Both the position numbers and the translations under genes were made by a program. Below are positions 17,001 to 24,917 of a stretch of DNA of 41,275 nt, in pieces. Source of the DNA: DASWHX01 sp036397995 (GTDB taxonomy: Bacteria; Bacteroidota; Bacteroidia; Cytophagales; Cyclobacteriaceae). Every line of letters begins with the position of its first letter. Position 1 is the stretch's first letter. A model generated the notes under the pieces. That model made no database searches, was not told the origin of the DNA, and worked only from the letters and a program-made list of their open reading frames with translations. The stretch lies in contig DASWHX010000188.1 of NCBI GenBank assembly GCA_036397995.1, forward strand, positions 1 to 41,275, written 5' to 3'.

Positions 17001-18927
17001 TAACAAATCCAACATCTATATCTAACAAGTTGCTCGCGGAATGTCCAAAAAAAGTTACCAGGCCTACCCCTTCATTAATCTTCTGGGTGATGTCAATAAA
17101 TTCATAATCCTTTGTTGATTTCTTTTGAAGAGTTTGAACCTTTGCACCAACCGGAGAATTAGAAGCAATGCTCATCATACTATCAAGATGGCTTTTAAAT
17201 GTCGACAATTCCTCAGGCTTTACTCCTCCACTTAAATGCAAAATCTCCTTCTGAAATAACCTTGGAACTTTGATTGATTCAGCCACAATGATTTTCTTCA
17301 AATAGCTTTCCACTTCATAAGATGTTGATGCGGATAATCTTCCGGTTGCAAATTTGGGGATAGATGATAAACCTGTGAGACCACTGGAATAAATTATGTC
17401 AGAGCCTGGGCTTCCTGAAGTTGGAACCAGGTTGTTGAATGCAAGTGCAGCAGTAGTTCTTTCAGGATTTACCGACGTTTCCAAACCTTTCCCAATAAGA
17501 AAAATATTTCTCGGAATCTCATCAGAAAGCTGAGTAAGGAAATTAAAAATTCCTAATGGAGTCCTTTCACCATAACTGAAATGGTTAAAGATTTCATTAA
17601 CATCAACAATTATCGGATTAAAGCCACCTCCTGATGCTGAACTTCTGTATTTAGCATATTCCGAGATGGGATCCGTAAAAGATTCACCTGGCTTTCTCAG
17701 AATTTCATGAGTTATAATGATGTAATCATTGAGCAAATTGACAAGTGGCCGATTTTCAACCTTGGCAATTTTGCTTATTAGAAACCTGGAACTCACCACA
17801 AATAGTTTGTTCCCATTTCCGGTATTGGTAATAACTCCCTTCAAAATTCCGTCCTGATAAGCTAATCCAAGTTTTATTGGGGAATCAGGATTTGATACAT
17901 CGTAAACCTCAGTTTCCTGGCTTATGCCGCTTAATTCAAGGTAAGTCTTTTCAGTTGCTTTCTGTTCAAGTTGAAAAAACTGATTTTGTGCATCCGCGTT
18001 TGGCTCAACTGGAATCTTAGTTTTTATATATGATACCGAAACCTGATTTGCTCTATTGTTATTAATGTTTTTTACTCTTACAAGTAACTTGCCTCCATCG
18101 TTAATGTCAGAATCAATTAATTCCAGCTGGGTAATTTTAGGTGAGTAGGCAAAACTATTAAATGAGCCGGCCAGCCGGAGCGATGAAAGATTTTGCCCTA
18201 TCCATATTTCAACTTCATGAAATTCTGAATTTCTGCCAAGGATTTGAATTTCAAGAATTCCATTAGGGCCCCCAGACTTTTTGATTCCTGATTCTACTTC
18301 AATTTCTATTTGACTTCCGGCATTTATCCTGCTGCCGGAAAAACCTTCACCCTGGACAAACCTTGATGAGGAAATTTGATTCTGTAAAGAATAACCCCTG
18401 GAGTACTCATTTGTAAAAAGATTAATTCTCTCTTTCCAAACGAATTGCTCTTTTACCAAACCTTGAGAATTAAACTCAGATTGCATCTGAATCCTCTTTC
18501 CTCTCTCATTTCCAACGCCCCAGGTAAGAAAATAAGCAGTTGTATCTGAGAATAGATTATAATATATATGAGGCTGCAGTTCTTTAATAGTATACAAATC
18601 TCCGTCCAGCGTTCCATCATTCTTTTGACCATAAAATTCAATAAAGTCTTGTGGGTCCAGTCGGGTATCATTTTGGCCAGTTACGGTAATAGCTTGTTCA
18701 TTTCCCCTGTGAAAAATCTGAATGTTTCTGGCATCGATTGCAGCAATTGGTAATCCAGACTTGCTTATATCTTCAGAGGTAATTCTATACATTCCATCCT
18801 GAGAAACAGGTATTCTGTAATAACTTTTACCAGGAACCATCCAATCAGGATTTTGACCCACCGAGTGGTAAGTATGACCCATAAAAAGCTGGAAGGCAAT
18901 TAATGATGTAAGTATTCTTGAGATCAC
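14065..18927 (-). CDS. porU2: giant C25-peptidase-domain protein, putative T9SS sortase PorU2
   Basis: A 1620-residue exported protein. The N-terminal hydrophobic segment (ILTSLIAFQLFMG, ending near SVGQ) is a signal peptide. A gingipain-like C25 cysteine-peptidase domain lies in the middle: His629 in FFGHSAS and Cys663 in MNGCNIGS, 34 residues apart, close to the His-Cys spacing of gingipain R. LLGDPAVKL follows at the domain's end. C-terminal to it are several beta-rich CARDB/Ig-like modules, closing with a PNPF sorting-like domain (about 1518-1620). Family role: PorU removes the T9SS sorting domain and attaches cargo to the cell surface. Classical PorU is near 1150 residues, so this longer form fits the Cytophagales PorU2 group. 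The start is GTG at 18927; a TGA lies in frame just upstream. An ATGAT/ATCAT repeat (18934-18946) sits next to the start. Confidence 0.8.
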   Translation of the reverse strand: MISRILTSLIAFQLFMGHTYHSVGQNPDWMVPGKSYYRIPVSQDGMYRITSEDISKSGLPIAAIDARNIQIFHRGNEQAITVTGQNDTRLDPQDFIEFYGQKNDGTLDGDLYTIKELQPHIYYNLFSDTTAYFLTWGVGNERGKRIQMQSEFNSQGLVKEQFVWKERINLFTNEYSRGYSLQNQISSSRFVQGEGFSGSRINAGSQIEIEVESGIKKSGGPNGILEIQILGRNSEFHEVEIWIGQNLSSLRLAGSFNSFAYSPKITQLELIDSDINDGGKLLVRVKNINNNRANQVSVSYIKTKIPVEPNADAQNQFFQLEQKATEKTYLELSGISQETEVYDVSNPDSPIKLGLAYQDGILKGVITNTGNGNKLFVVSSRFLISKIAKVENRPLVNLLNDYIIITHEILRKPGESFTDPISEYAKYRSSASGGGFNPIIVDVNEIFNHFSYGERTPLGIFNFLTQLSDEIPRNIFLIGKGLETSVNPERTTAALAFNNLVPTSGSPGSDIIYSSGLTGLSSIPKFATGRLSASTSYEVESYLKKIIVAESIKVPRLFQKEILHLSGGVKPEELSTFKSHLDSMMSIASNSPVGAKVQTLQKKSTKDYEFIDITQKINEGVGLVTFFGHSASNLLDIDVGFVTNPELGYDNYGKYPIFYMNGCNIGSVYGNSYIQSEDWVLAKNKGAIAVMGLSNLGAEQYLSVYGNLFYKIAFDEPSFYGKGLGEIQQELNRRYESLFGTSYYAETHLEQMVLLGDPAVKLVPYSLPDYAFQKSAISLTQPNGELNTNEDIKVQIAISNNGILSTSPLQIAIRRRLQDGSPELLGPYSFIITGTSQSLEILIPNKNSKYAGFNELEIVLDPENQINEIEENNNFYNHNFYVKDRIPLKVNPYPYALLPSHNFEFVLLNKSGDNSFITIAPENNFSNPIEISLQNENEIARSFWDSGADGISTYYWKTSSDNEEWSSVSSFTLQTNDESRGWTQRHPAQISENSIEGITIDEQNNWTWQASELSIHLETIGGGGNYTIEDVVLELNSTAYIYSSRLCSNNTLNLLAFDRDSLVPYLASSEIPQCGRTPQIINSIHDETLQTFPDLFLNALTNIAEGDFVLLFSIGTLNFDLWPADIFAELEQFGLGSPDASMLIPGNSLFFVGKKGGSATQLMYGDSEVLLSTDEILSSQNSEGTIMTQLIGPASYWNSFQFTVSDIMPGEFTFDIVAIDTLGNSTDFIKGIKNETDLRTLDAAKYPNIKLKYFTKGDEPRLLNDWTVLYTPQPEGHLSYLGNSFNASPGFSVDEGRQLSVEFAFTNLSQENYSDSLEVYLEQTVAATETRRSQMRIASPPPGETIIFNVDLTTMGMVGENSFFIEVNDSFHAEKNSLDNKVQLFQFFTVVPDDIDPVIDVFVDGKHIINGDHVSSDPEITINYWDSNPYLIRENLDNFIINFGTFCDTCALSRVELSSSSIHYYLEPGKNILKIDYKPGKLTRGKYLLEIFAPDMKGNSPEFRYELLFEITNSETRNIKVQPAPNPFNKSLNFIFDIEAQEIPSGISLAIFNARGQLIFEEEITLYSTLKVGLNRIEIPWKISNEPGIYYYKVRVIDDEEWMLAPAGNSGSQGIIIFVR

Positions 18928-19174
18928 AGTACAATGATATAATCATATACAATATATATATAACCATATTAACTCAATTTCTTACATTTAGGGACTCCAG
19001 CGTAATTTATTATATTATTAATCTTATAAAGGACAGTAATTTATCTTTTACACAGACATAATATAATTTTTCTTAGATAATTGTTGAATCGTGATTATTT
19101 TGCGTAAGGTACTTGGCCATACCTAGTACTTTTCCGTATACAATAGCTAGGGTATTATAAATAACTCTTATGGT

Positions 19175-19516
19175 ATGAATTTAGAAAATACACAGGTACA
19201 AATGAGAAAGGGCATTTTGGAGTTCTGCATTCTTCATATCATTTCAAGAGGCGAAGTGTATGCTTCAGATATGTTGGAGGAATTAACTTCCGCAAAAATA
19301 ATGGTTGTTGAAGGAACTCTATATCCCCTGTTAACGCGACTGCGAAAGGCGGGGCTTGTTGAGTATAAGTGGGTGGAATCCAAATCAGGACCTCCTCGTA
19401 AATACTATTGGCTAACAAAACAGGGTTCAGAATTTTTACTTAATTTGAATGAAACCTGGAAAGAACTTATAGAATCAACCAAAGCAATTACAAACAAAAA
19501 AGTCGAAAAAAGCTAA
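19175..19516 (+). CDS. PadR-family transcriptional regulator
   Basis: A 113-residue winged-helix protein with the family hallmarks: MRKGILEFCILHIISRGE, the wing-preceding EGTLYPLLTRLRKAGLV (about 47-63) and PPRKYYWLTKQG (69-80). The C-terminal helix is for dimerisation. It starts 9 bases before the PspC-domain gene, so the two form one operon. In Bacteroidota a small PadR commonly represses its own operon with a PspC-containing membrane protein. The 247-base region upstream holds no exact TAnnTTTG; a one-off TACTTTTC lies around 19127-19135. Confidence 0.92.
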   Translation: MNLENTQVQMRKGILEFCILHIISRGEVYASDMLEELTSAKIMVVEGTLYPLLTRLRKAGLVEYKWVESKSGPPRKYYWLTKQGSEFLLNLNETWKELIESTKAITNKKVEKS

Positions 19517-19525
19517 TCACCAGAC

Positions 19526-21811
19526 ATGAAAAAGAATATCAGTATAAATATTGGCGGAATAATTTTTCATATTGAAGAAGATGGGTATGAAAGACTAAAG
19601 GAATATTTAGACTCCATAAATAAGTACTTTTCAACCTTTGAAGACAGTTCAGAAATTATTGCTGATATAGAAAGCAGAATTGCTGAAATTTTTCTTGCCA
19701 AATTGAATGAAGGTAAGCAGGTAATAACAGTCGAGGATGTCGGATCCCTAATCTCCACGATGGGTAGCATACAGGATTTCCAGGCTGTGGAGGAGTCAGA
19801 TTTGTTTGCAAGCCAGGGAACAGAAAAGGAAAAGGGTCAGGATAAGAAATCCGGTGACCGAGAAACTCCACGTAAACTGTACAGGGATGGCAAACGAAAA
19901 TTGCTTGGGGGCGTGGCCTCCGGTATCGCCCACTATTTTTCTATTGATCCACTTTGGATCCGCTTAATCTTTGTGCTTTTGGTTTTTGATGTTTTCCTGA
20001 CTTTTTCTGTATCCAGTATTCTTATACTTTCTTATATTATTATGTGGATAGTTCTACCCGAGTCAAGGGATTTGCCGGAAGATAAGAAAATAAAAAAGTT
20101 ATATAGAAATCCGGATGACAGGGTGCTTGGAGGTATAGCCAGCGGAGTTGCAGCTTATTTCGGTGCCGATGTTGTTGTAGTTCGTCTGTTGTTTGTGTTA
20201 TCAATACCTATAGGTGGCATTTTAGTTTATATCATTCTGTGGATTATTTTACCTGAAGCTACCACAATTACAGACAAAGTGCTTATGAAGGGAGAACCAG
20301 TAACTCTTTCAAACATTGAATCCAATATCAAGAGCAGTCTTAATGTAAAGGAAGGGGAAGAAAATTTGCTGATTAAAATCTTATTATTCCCTTTCAGGTT
20401 GATTGCTATGCTTTTGGAAGCAATCGCAAGAATATTAGGTCCACTGCTTGGTTTCCTGGTTGATGTTGTAAGAATTGTTGCGGGGGTTGTCTTCTCTGCT
20501 ACAGGTGTATGCTTATTAATCGCGCTTACTATTACACTAGGTTTATTAGTTGGAATGTTCTCAGAGACTCAGTACATGAATATGGATGGCTTACCCATTG
20601 ATTTGCTGAAAGAAAGCTTTCCTGTATTTGGATTAGTTGCCGCGTTTATTGCAGCCGCCATTCCTGCACTGGCCATGATATTAGGTGGCATTGCAATAAT
20701 TATTAAGAAAAGGACCGTTCACCCTTCAATTGGGTGGTCATTATTTGCAATATGGATGATTAGTATCGCTACGATGGCGATTGCTGCTCCAGGAATAATC
20801 ACTGAGTTTCGCAGTGAAGGAAATTATGTTAGGGAAATTAATTATGACATTAAGGACAAAATAGCCGTACTCGATCTGAATGAAACAGGAATGGATGACT
20901 ATCATGTAACAATGCTTCGGTTGCGCGGTCATGATGGGGATCAATATCGTCTTGTTCAGGAGTTTGAATCAAGAGGTAGATCCAGAAAGGAAGCTACTGA
21001 TAATGCCCAGATGATCGAATACAATGTACAACTGCAGGATTCAGTCCTGTTATTTGATAGCAATATTCAATTTAAAAATAATGCCAGATTCAGAAATCAA
21101 AGATTGAATATGACATTGTACATTCCATACAACCAACCTTTTATCATGACCGAACGGATGCAGCACATTATCTATAATACACTATATCGATATGACTACA
21201 GGGTTTCTGATATAGATGATGATAATCGATGGATTTTTACCAGGGAAGGTCTGGAGTGCACAACATGCGGAGGCCTTTCCTACGATCAGTCTGATCGTAA
21301 CTATACCCGAACTTACAGTAACCATGGTTTCACTGAGTTAAGATTGAATGGACCCTTTCAAGTTTTTGTTTCTCCAGGTGAATATAGCGTAGAAATTACC
21401 GGGAGCCAACGGCAAATCAGACGCGCACGAGTAAACCAATCCCGAGATAGATTATCGATTATTTTTAACGACGAAAGAATAGGGTCAGCTGATAATAGAA
21501 TACTAAAGGTTAATATAGTATTGCCTGAGCTTGAACAAATCAGACTCTCCGGAAAGAATATCTCAACAGTTAATGGATTCACTTGCCAACAATTGAAAGT
21601 TCAATTAGACAGAGAAAGTGAAAGCAGTTTAGATATTCAGGCTGATGAGGTTCTGGTCACTTTGTTGGGCAAGTCCAGATTAAATATCTCGGGCCATGCA
21701 AAGGACTTAGATGCCGATATTGGGCCTGGAAGCGAATTTATACACCAAAATTTTACCAGTACAAATTCATCAATTAACTACGCCGGCAAATCAGCTATCC
21801 GGGATAATTAG
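19526..21811 (+). CDS. membrane protein with two PspC domains and a DUF2807-like beta domain
   Basis: A 761-residue protein. Residues 1-95 are soluble and charged. The two PspC domains are at about 116-180 (KLLGGVASGIAHYF, then IIMWIVLPES) and 189-244 (RVLGGIASGVAAYFG, then IILWIILPEA). Several transmembrane helices follow to about 425. The rest is outside the membrane: an intermediate domain, a CTTCGG pair of cysteines, and from about 605 a DUF2807/GIN-type beta-solenoid (LRLNGPFQVFVSPGEYSVE). PspC modules relate to membrane-stress sensing; DUF2807 modules are surface-exposed in known Bacteroidota proteins. It is co-transcribed with the PadR regulator. Function inferred: envelope stress sensing. 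Confidence 0.85.
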   Translation: MKKNISINIGGIIFHIEEDGYERLKEYLDSINKYFSTFEDSSEIIADIESRIAEIFLAKLNEGKQVITVEDVGSLISTMGSIQDFQAVEESDLFASQGTEKEKGQDKKSGDRETPRKLYRDGKRKLLGGVASGIAHYFSIDPLWIRLIFVLLVFDVFLTFSVSSILILSYIIMWIVLPESRDLPEDKKIKKLYRNPDDRVLGGIASGVAAYFGADVVVVRLLFVLSIPIGGILVYIILWIILPEATTITDKVLMKGEPVTLSNIESNIKSSLNVKEGEENLLIKILLFPFRLIAMLLEAIARILGPLLGFLVDVVRIVAGVVFSATGVCLLIALTITLGLLVGMFSETQYMNMDGLPIDLLKESFPVFGLVAAFIAAAIPALAMILGGIAIIIKKRTVHPSIGWSLFAIWMISIATMAIAAPGIITEFRSEGNYVREINYDIKDKIAVLDLNETGMDDYHVTMLRLRGHDGDQYRLVQEFESRGRSRKEATDNAQMIEYNVQLQDSVLLFDSNIQFKNNARFRNQRLNMTLYIPYNQPFIMTERMQHIIYNTLYRYDYRVSDIDDDNRWIFTREGLECTTCGGLSYDQSDRNYTRTYSNHGFTELRLNGPFQVFVSPGEYSVEITGSQRQIRRARVNQSRDRLSIIFNDERIGSADNRILKVNIVLPELEQIRLSGKNISTVNGFTCQQLKVQLDRESESSLDIQADEVLVTLLGKSRLNISGHAKDLDADIGPGSEFIHQNFTSTNSSINYAGKSAIRDN

Positions 21812-21861
21812 CTTATTTCTCCAATTCCGGGTAAAAGGCAACTTTCCCTTCCAAATTTCAG

Positions 21862-21891
21862 TTAATCTTCATAGACAAAATTAACTTTGTC
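21862..21891 (+). promoter_or_regulatory. promoter of the ECF sigma operon with an inverted repeat over the -7 box
   Basis: TAACTTTG at 21882-21889 is a perfect -7 element, with TTA (21862-21864) 17 bases upstream as a weak -33. The predicted start is ~21895, about 40 bases before the ATG. The arms GACAAA (21874-21879) and TTTGTC (21886-21891) form a 6-base inverted repeat spanning the -7 box, where a bound protein would block RNA polymerase. Confidence 0.5.
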
Positions 21892-21936
21892 CATGCAACC
21901 TATCGTTCCAATTTCGCATCTTCTATTTGCTCCGGA

Positions 21937-22518
21937 ATGAAGTTAACAATTGACAAATCGGCAACAGAGGACCTTTTGATTGAAGGCTGTCTACAGAACA
22001 GTCCTTCAGCGCAGAAGGCTGTTTATGAGCGCTATTCACCGAAAATGTATGCCATTTGCATTCGTTACGTTGGGGATTCAGAATCAGCAAAGGATATTCT
22101 GATTCAGGGATTTTTGAAGGTGCTTAATAAAATCGGCCAGTTTAAAAGAGAAGGGAGCTTTGAAGGGTGGATACGAAGAATTATAGTAAATGAATCGCTT
22201 ACTTATCTTCGAAAAAATAAATTCATGCATTTGGAAGTGGATCTGGAAACGGCCGAAAGAGAACCTGATTATAACTTTGTTCAAAACACTTTTGAGGCAG
22301 ATGAATTGATTGCGCTGGTGAATTTGCTTCCACCTGGTTATAAAACAGTTTTCAACCTATTTGCTATTGAAGGCTATTCCCACAAAGAAATTGCTGAAAT
22401 GATGGGCATAAATGAAAATACAAGTAAGTCGCAGCTCAGCCGTGCAAGAAAGCATCTGCAGGAGTTGCTTCTTAAAAGGGAAATAAATGTTGATTTAAAG
22501 TTCACAGGAAATGAGTAA
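21937..22518 (+). CDS. ECF-type RNA polymerase sigma factor
   Basis: A 193-residue sigma-70 family protein of ECF size. Region 2 is visible at about residues 25-95 (YERYSPKMYAICIRYVGD, SAKDILIQGFLKV, SFEGWIRRIIVNESLTYLRK), and region 4 at about 125-175 (LVNLLPPGYKTVFNL, YSHKEIAEMMGINENTSKSQ, RARKHLQ). It would direct polymerase to a dedicated set of promoters once released from its anti-sigma factor. The stop overlaps the following anti-sigma-like gene by 8 bases, a strong sign of joint expression. Its own promoter looks like a housekeeping one rather than an ECF one. Confidence 0.93.
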   Translation: MKLTIDKSATEDLLIEGCLQNSPSAQKAVYERYSPKMYAICIRYVGDSESAKDILIQGFLKVLNKIGQFKREGSFEGWIRRIIVNESLTYLRKNKFMHLEVDLETAEREPDYNFVQNTFEADELIALVNLLPPGYKTVFNLFAIEGYSHKEIAEMMGINENTSKSQLSRARKHLQELLLKREINVDLKFTGNE

Positions 22519-23218
22519 TCACCGGATTGACAATATTTTTAAAAATAAGTTGGAAGGCCAGCAGGTGAATCCACCTGCTGAGGCATGGCCTGCCATACAT
22601 AGTCAACTAAAAGGAAGAAGGATCAACCGCATACCTATTCATAAGATTGCAGCAAGTCTTTTATTGATTGGTTTAGCAGCCTATTCCGGTTATATGATTA
22701 CCAGCTCCGATAATATCATCCGGGGTTCCGGGGTGGGGCAAACCATAACTTCAGAAACGAAGCCAGCTCCAAAAATTGAAGCAGGTTCAACTTCAAATCT
22801 TCCGGCACTTATTGAGGATGAGTCTAAAAGTAAGTTACCTGAAACTGAGAATTTCAACAAACTCCATCATTTTAATCTTGAGTTGCTACAACCGGTTGCA
22901 GGAATCGGTAATCAATTGACTACCATCAATCAAATTGAAATTATTAAACAAGTTTCTTATGAAAAAACTCTCCGCAAACCCCTGGTAAAAGTGGAAGAAG
23001 AAAGGCTTCCGGCAATAACCATAAGTTATAAATCAGGAAACAAAATGTTGATGGATGATGCAACCTCCGAACCTGAAAAGGAATCTACACTCAGAAGAGC
23101 ATGGGATTATGCTCTAAGTGTAAAAAATGGAGAAGAAAGACCACTCAACATCAAAGAAATGAAGAATGAGCTTTTTGCTTCAGATTTCAAAAAGAAAAAG
23201 TCAAAAAGTCAAGATTAA
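22511..23218 (+). CDS. probable single-pass anti-sigma factor
   Basis: A 235-residue protein with a short basic cytoplasmic part (1-44) that includes PPAEAWPAIHSQL, one transmembrane helix (about 45-62, IAASLLLIGLAAYSGYMI), and a polar region outside the cytoplasm. This topology and its 8-base overlap with the ECF sigma gene mark it as the likely anti-sigma factor. The signature is weak, and no ZAS zinc motif (HxxxCxxC) is seen. The external part could sense the outer-membrane barrel encoded next, which begins 4 bases after this stop. Confidence 0.65.
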   Translation: MSNHRIDNIFKNKLEGQQVNPPAEAWPAIHSQLKGRRINRIPIHKIAASLLLIGLAAYSGYMITSSDNIIRGSGVGQTITSETKPAPKIEAGSTSNLPALIEDESKSKLPETENFNKLHHFNLELLQPVAGIGNQLTTINQIEIIKQVSYEKTLRKPLVKVEEERLPAITISYKSGNKMLMDDATSEPEKESTLRRAWDYALSVKNGEERPLNIKEMKNELFASDFKKKKSKSQD

Positions 23219-23222
23219 AAAA

Positions 23223-24308
23223 ATGAAAAAAATAACTGTATTGCTTGTGTGTTTCCTGTTAAGCGCTGCCGCGGTTATGAGCCAATCAGAAGAACCTGTT
23301 TCCAGGAAAGATACTATTATTATTAGTTTTGCCAATGGCAGCCGTCTTCTGTTATTAATTAATAAAAAGGATGACATTGAATTGATTAAGCGCTACGACA
23401 TCAACGCCATTATATCAGATCTCTCACAGGAAATAAATGGATTGCGTGAGGATGAAGACCTGGTGATTAACGAAGAAGAAGGAGACAAATATCTCCTGAA
23501 GCCAGTGGTTGTGGAGAAATCAGATTTCCAACCCGCCGATGAGAGTGAAAAAACCGAGGAGGAGAACAAAGAGAAAAAGGATTATGAAAATGAAGGTGAT
23601 TACGACAGTGACGACTCTAAAAACGATAGTTACGATGTTCGTATTAACAAGAAAAGAAAATATTGGCCAAGAACAAGACAGTCTATAAATATTGATATAG
23701 GCTTAAACAACTACCTTGAAGATTTCAAATTTCCTGATGAAAATAATAAACCTTACTCGGTAAAACCTCATGGTTCAGTGTATTTTGGTATAAATACTAC
23801 GTACAAAACCAAATTAACCGGACCCCTATTTGTTGAGTGGGGTGGCGGGTTTGACTGGTATAATTTCAACCTGGATAATAAAAGCATCAGGTTTGTAAAA
23901 ACAGATAGTGTAGTGAGGTTTGATCCGGATCCAAGAACTGATATTGATCCAATTCGAAGTAAACTAAACGCTGGGTATATCTACCTAAAGATGGTTCCTA
24001 TGCTGGACTTCAGTTATAATAGCCGATCCAGGTTGTGGAATTATCACGGCGATGGCTTCAGACTTGGACTTGGCGGATATGCCGGATTCAGGATTACCAG
24101 TAGAACAAAATTCGTATATAAAATGGATGGGGATAGGGAAGCTGACAAGGATAGCTCAAATATTTTCCTTAATAATGTCAGATACGGGATCAGGTTCCAG
24201 GTTGGATACAGGGGCGTAGACATGTTTCTCAACTATGATGTAAGTCCATTGTTTAGTGAAAATCGCGGTCCCGAATTGAATGCTTTCAGTTTTGGATTTA
24301 CACTTTAG
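23223..24308 (+). CDS. outer-membrane beta-barrel protein with an acidic N-terminal linker
   Basis: The ATG at 23223 gives 361 residues and a clean signal peptide (MKKITVLLVCFLLSAAAVMSQ). A longer reading from 23166 would put 19 extra basic residues in front and is unlikely. Residues 21-105 are periplasmic. A strongly acidic low-complexity stretch follows (about 105-143, rich in Glu, Asp, Lys), then a porin-like barrel (SINIDIGLNNYLED, GSVYFGINTTYKT, LGGYAGFRI, YGIRFQVGYRGVDMFLNYDV). It is the third gene of the sigma/anti-sigma operon and is followed by a terminator. The acidic linker may bind cations or the anti-sigma domain; this is speculation. Confidence 0.7.
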   Translation: MKKITVLLVCFLLSAAAVMSQSEEPVSRKDTIIISFANGSRLLLLINKKDDIELIKRYDINAIISDLSQEINGLREDEDLVINEEEGDKYLLKPVVVEKSDFQPADESEKTEEENKEKKDYENEGDYDSDDSKNDSYDVRINKKRKYWPRTRQSINIDIGLNNYLEDFKFPDENNKPYSVKPHGSVYFGINTTYKTKLTGPLFVEWGGGFDWYNFNLDNKSIRFVKTDSVVRFDPDPRTDIDPIRSKLNAGYIYLKMVPMLDFSYNSRSRLWNYHGDGFRLGLGGYAGFRITSRTKFVYKMDGDREADKDSSNIFLNNVRYGIRFQVGYRGVDMFLNYDVSPLFSENRGPELNAFSFGFTL

Positions 24309-24332
24309 TTAGAAATAAATCTTTCAAGAAGA

Positions 24333-24360
24333 AGGCTTCAGGATTTTCCTGAGGCTTTTT
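24333..24360 (+). terminator. intrinsic terminator of the ECF sigma operon
   Basis: AGGCTTCAGGA (24333-24343), a TTT loop and TCCTGAGGCTT (24347-24357) form an 11-base-pair stem with two G-U pairs, ending in TTTTT (24356-24360). It lies 25 bases after the barrel-gene stop. On the other strand the trailing sequence is only TTCTTCTT, so it may also slow the converging gene less efficiently. Confidence 0.85.
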
Positions 24361-24833
24361 CATTGAAAGATCTCTTTATCCTCGCCTTTGATTCTTAAAT
24401 TAGAAATGATTCGAAAAGGAGTGGGTCTGTTTAAAGAAAAAAGAACAATAGTTCCTACAAAAAAAACTGCGTAAAATTTTTCAACGGTAAGGTAATAGGC
24501 AAACACCGATAAAATACAAGCTATTTCAAACAAAGCGTAGCGTAAAAGCAAAATTCGCTGGAATTCACCCAAACGATCTTTCAGGTTACCTGAATTATTT
24601 ATCTTTTTGATTTGATTTCCAGGAATTAGAATTCCAAATCCCGAAATCACAAGAATCAAAAAAGGAAAAACATATTGCAAGGATTGCCTAAGTTGCTCGT
24701 TCACCTGAACCTCATGCCTCCCGGCATGATTTTCAAGATAAAACCATGCAAATGCACATAGAGGAAGCGCAATTATGCTATAGAAAATCAGGTTCAATCT
24801 TTCCAGGTACTTTTTCCCTTCTTCCTTGGTCAT
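24360..24833 (-). CDS. small four-helix membrane protein, function unknown
   Basis: A 157-residue protein with four predicted transmembrane helices (about 12-31 LIFYSIIALPLCAFAWFYL, 49-68, 92-112, 115-132) and a basic C-terminal tail. I do not recognise the family. It stands alone, convergent with the sigma operon and divergent from the TetR gene, so the palindrome in the shared upstream gap could affect it too. Confidence 0.65.
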   Translation of the reverse strand: MTKEEGKKYLERLNLIFYSIIALPLCAFAWFYLENHAGRHEVQVNEQLRQSLQYVFPFLILVISGFGILIPGNQIKKINNSGNLKDRLGEFQRILLLRYALFEIACILSVFAYYLTVEKFYAVFFVGTIVLFSLNRPTPFRIISNLRIKGEDKEIFQ

Positions 24834-24882
24834 ACCGTAAGAATTACAGGCTTCAATTTACTAATAATTGCATCTTTAATTA

Positions 24883-24913
24883 TTGCTAACAGTCGTTAGG
24901 TTTGTTATCTTTG
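24883..24913 (+). promoter_or_regulatory. promoter of the TetR-paaABCD-lipoprotein-alkB operon
   Basis: TTG (24883-24885), a 20-base spacer and TATCTTTG (24906-24913) match both Bacteroidota promoter boxes exactly, with the same spacing as the tRNA-Leu promoter. The -7 box ends 4 bases before the TetR ATG (24918), so the transcript would be leaderless or nearly so. Confidence 0.8.
24886..24899. promoter_or_regulatory. probable TetR operator
   Basis: CTAAC-AGTC-GTTAG is a perfect 5-base-arm inverted repeat lying entirely between the -33 and -7 boxes of the TetR promoter, the classic position for autorepression. The binding protein is presumably the adjacent TetR regulator, and the ligand perhaps an acyl- or aryl-CoA; both are inference. 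Confidence 0.6.
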
Positions 24914-24917
24914 TGGA

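Noticed and set aside
19105..19135. GGTAC/TACC repeats near the PadR gene as a PadR operator
   Set aside because: The arms are uneven about the central TGGCCA and do not resemble the usual PadR ATGT/ACAT spacing; too weak to call.
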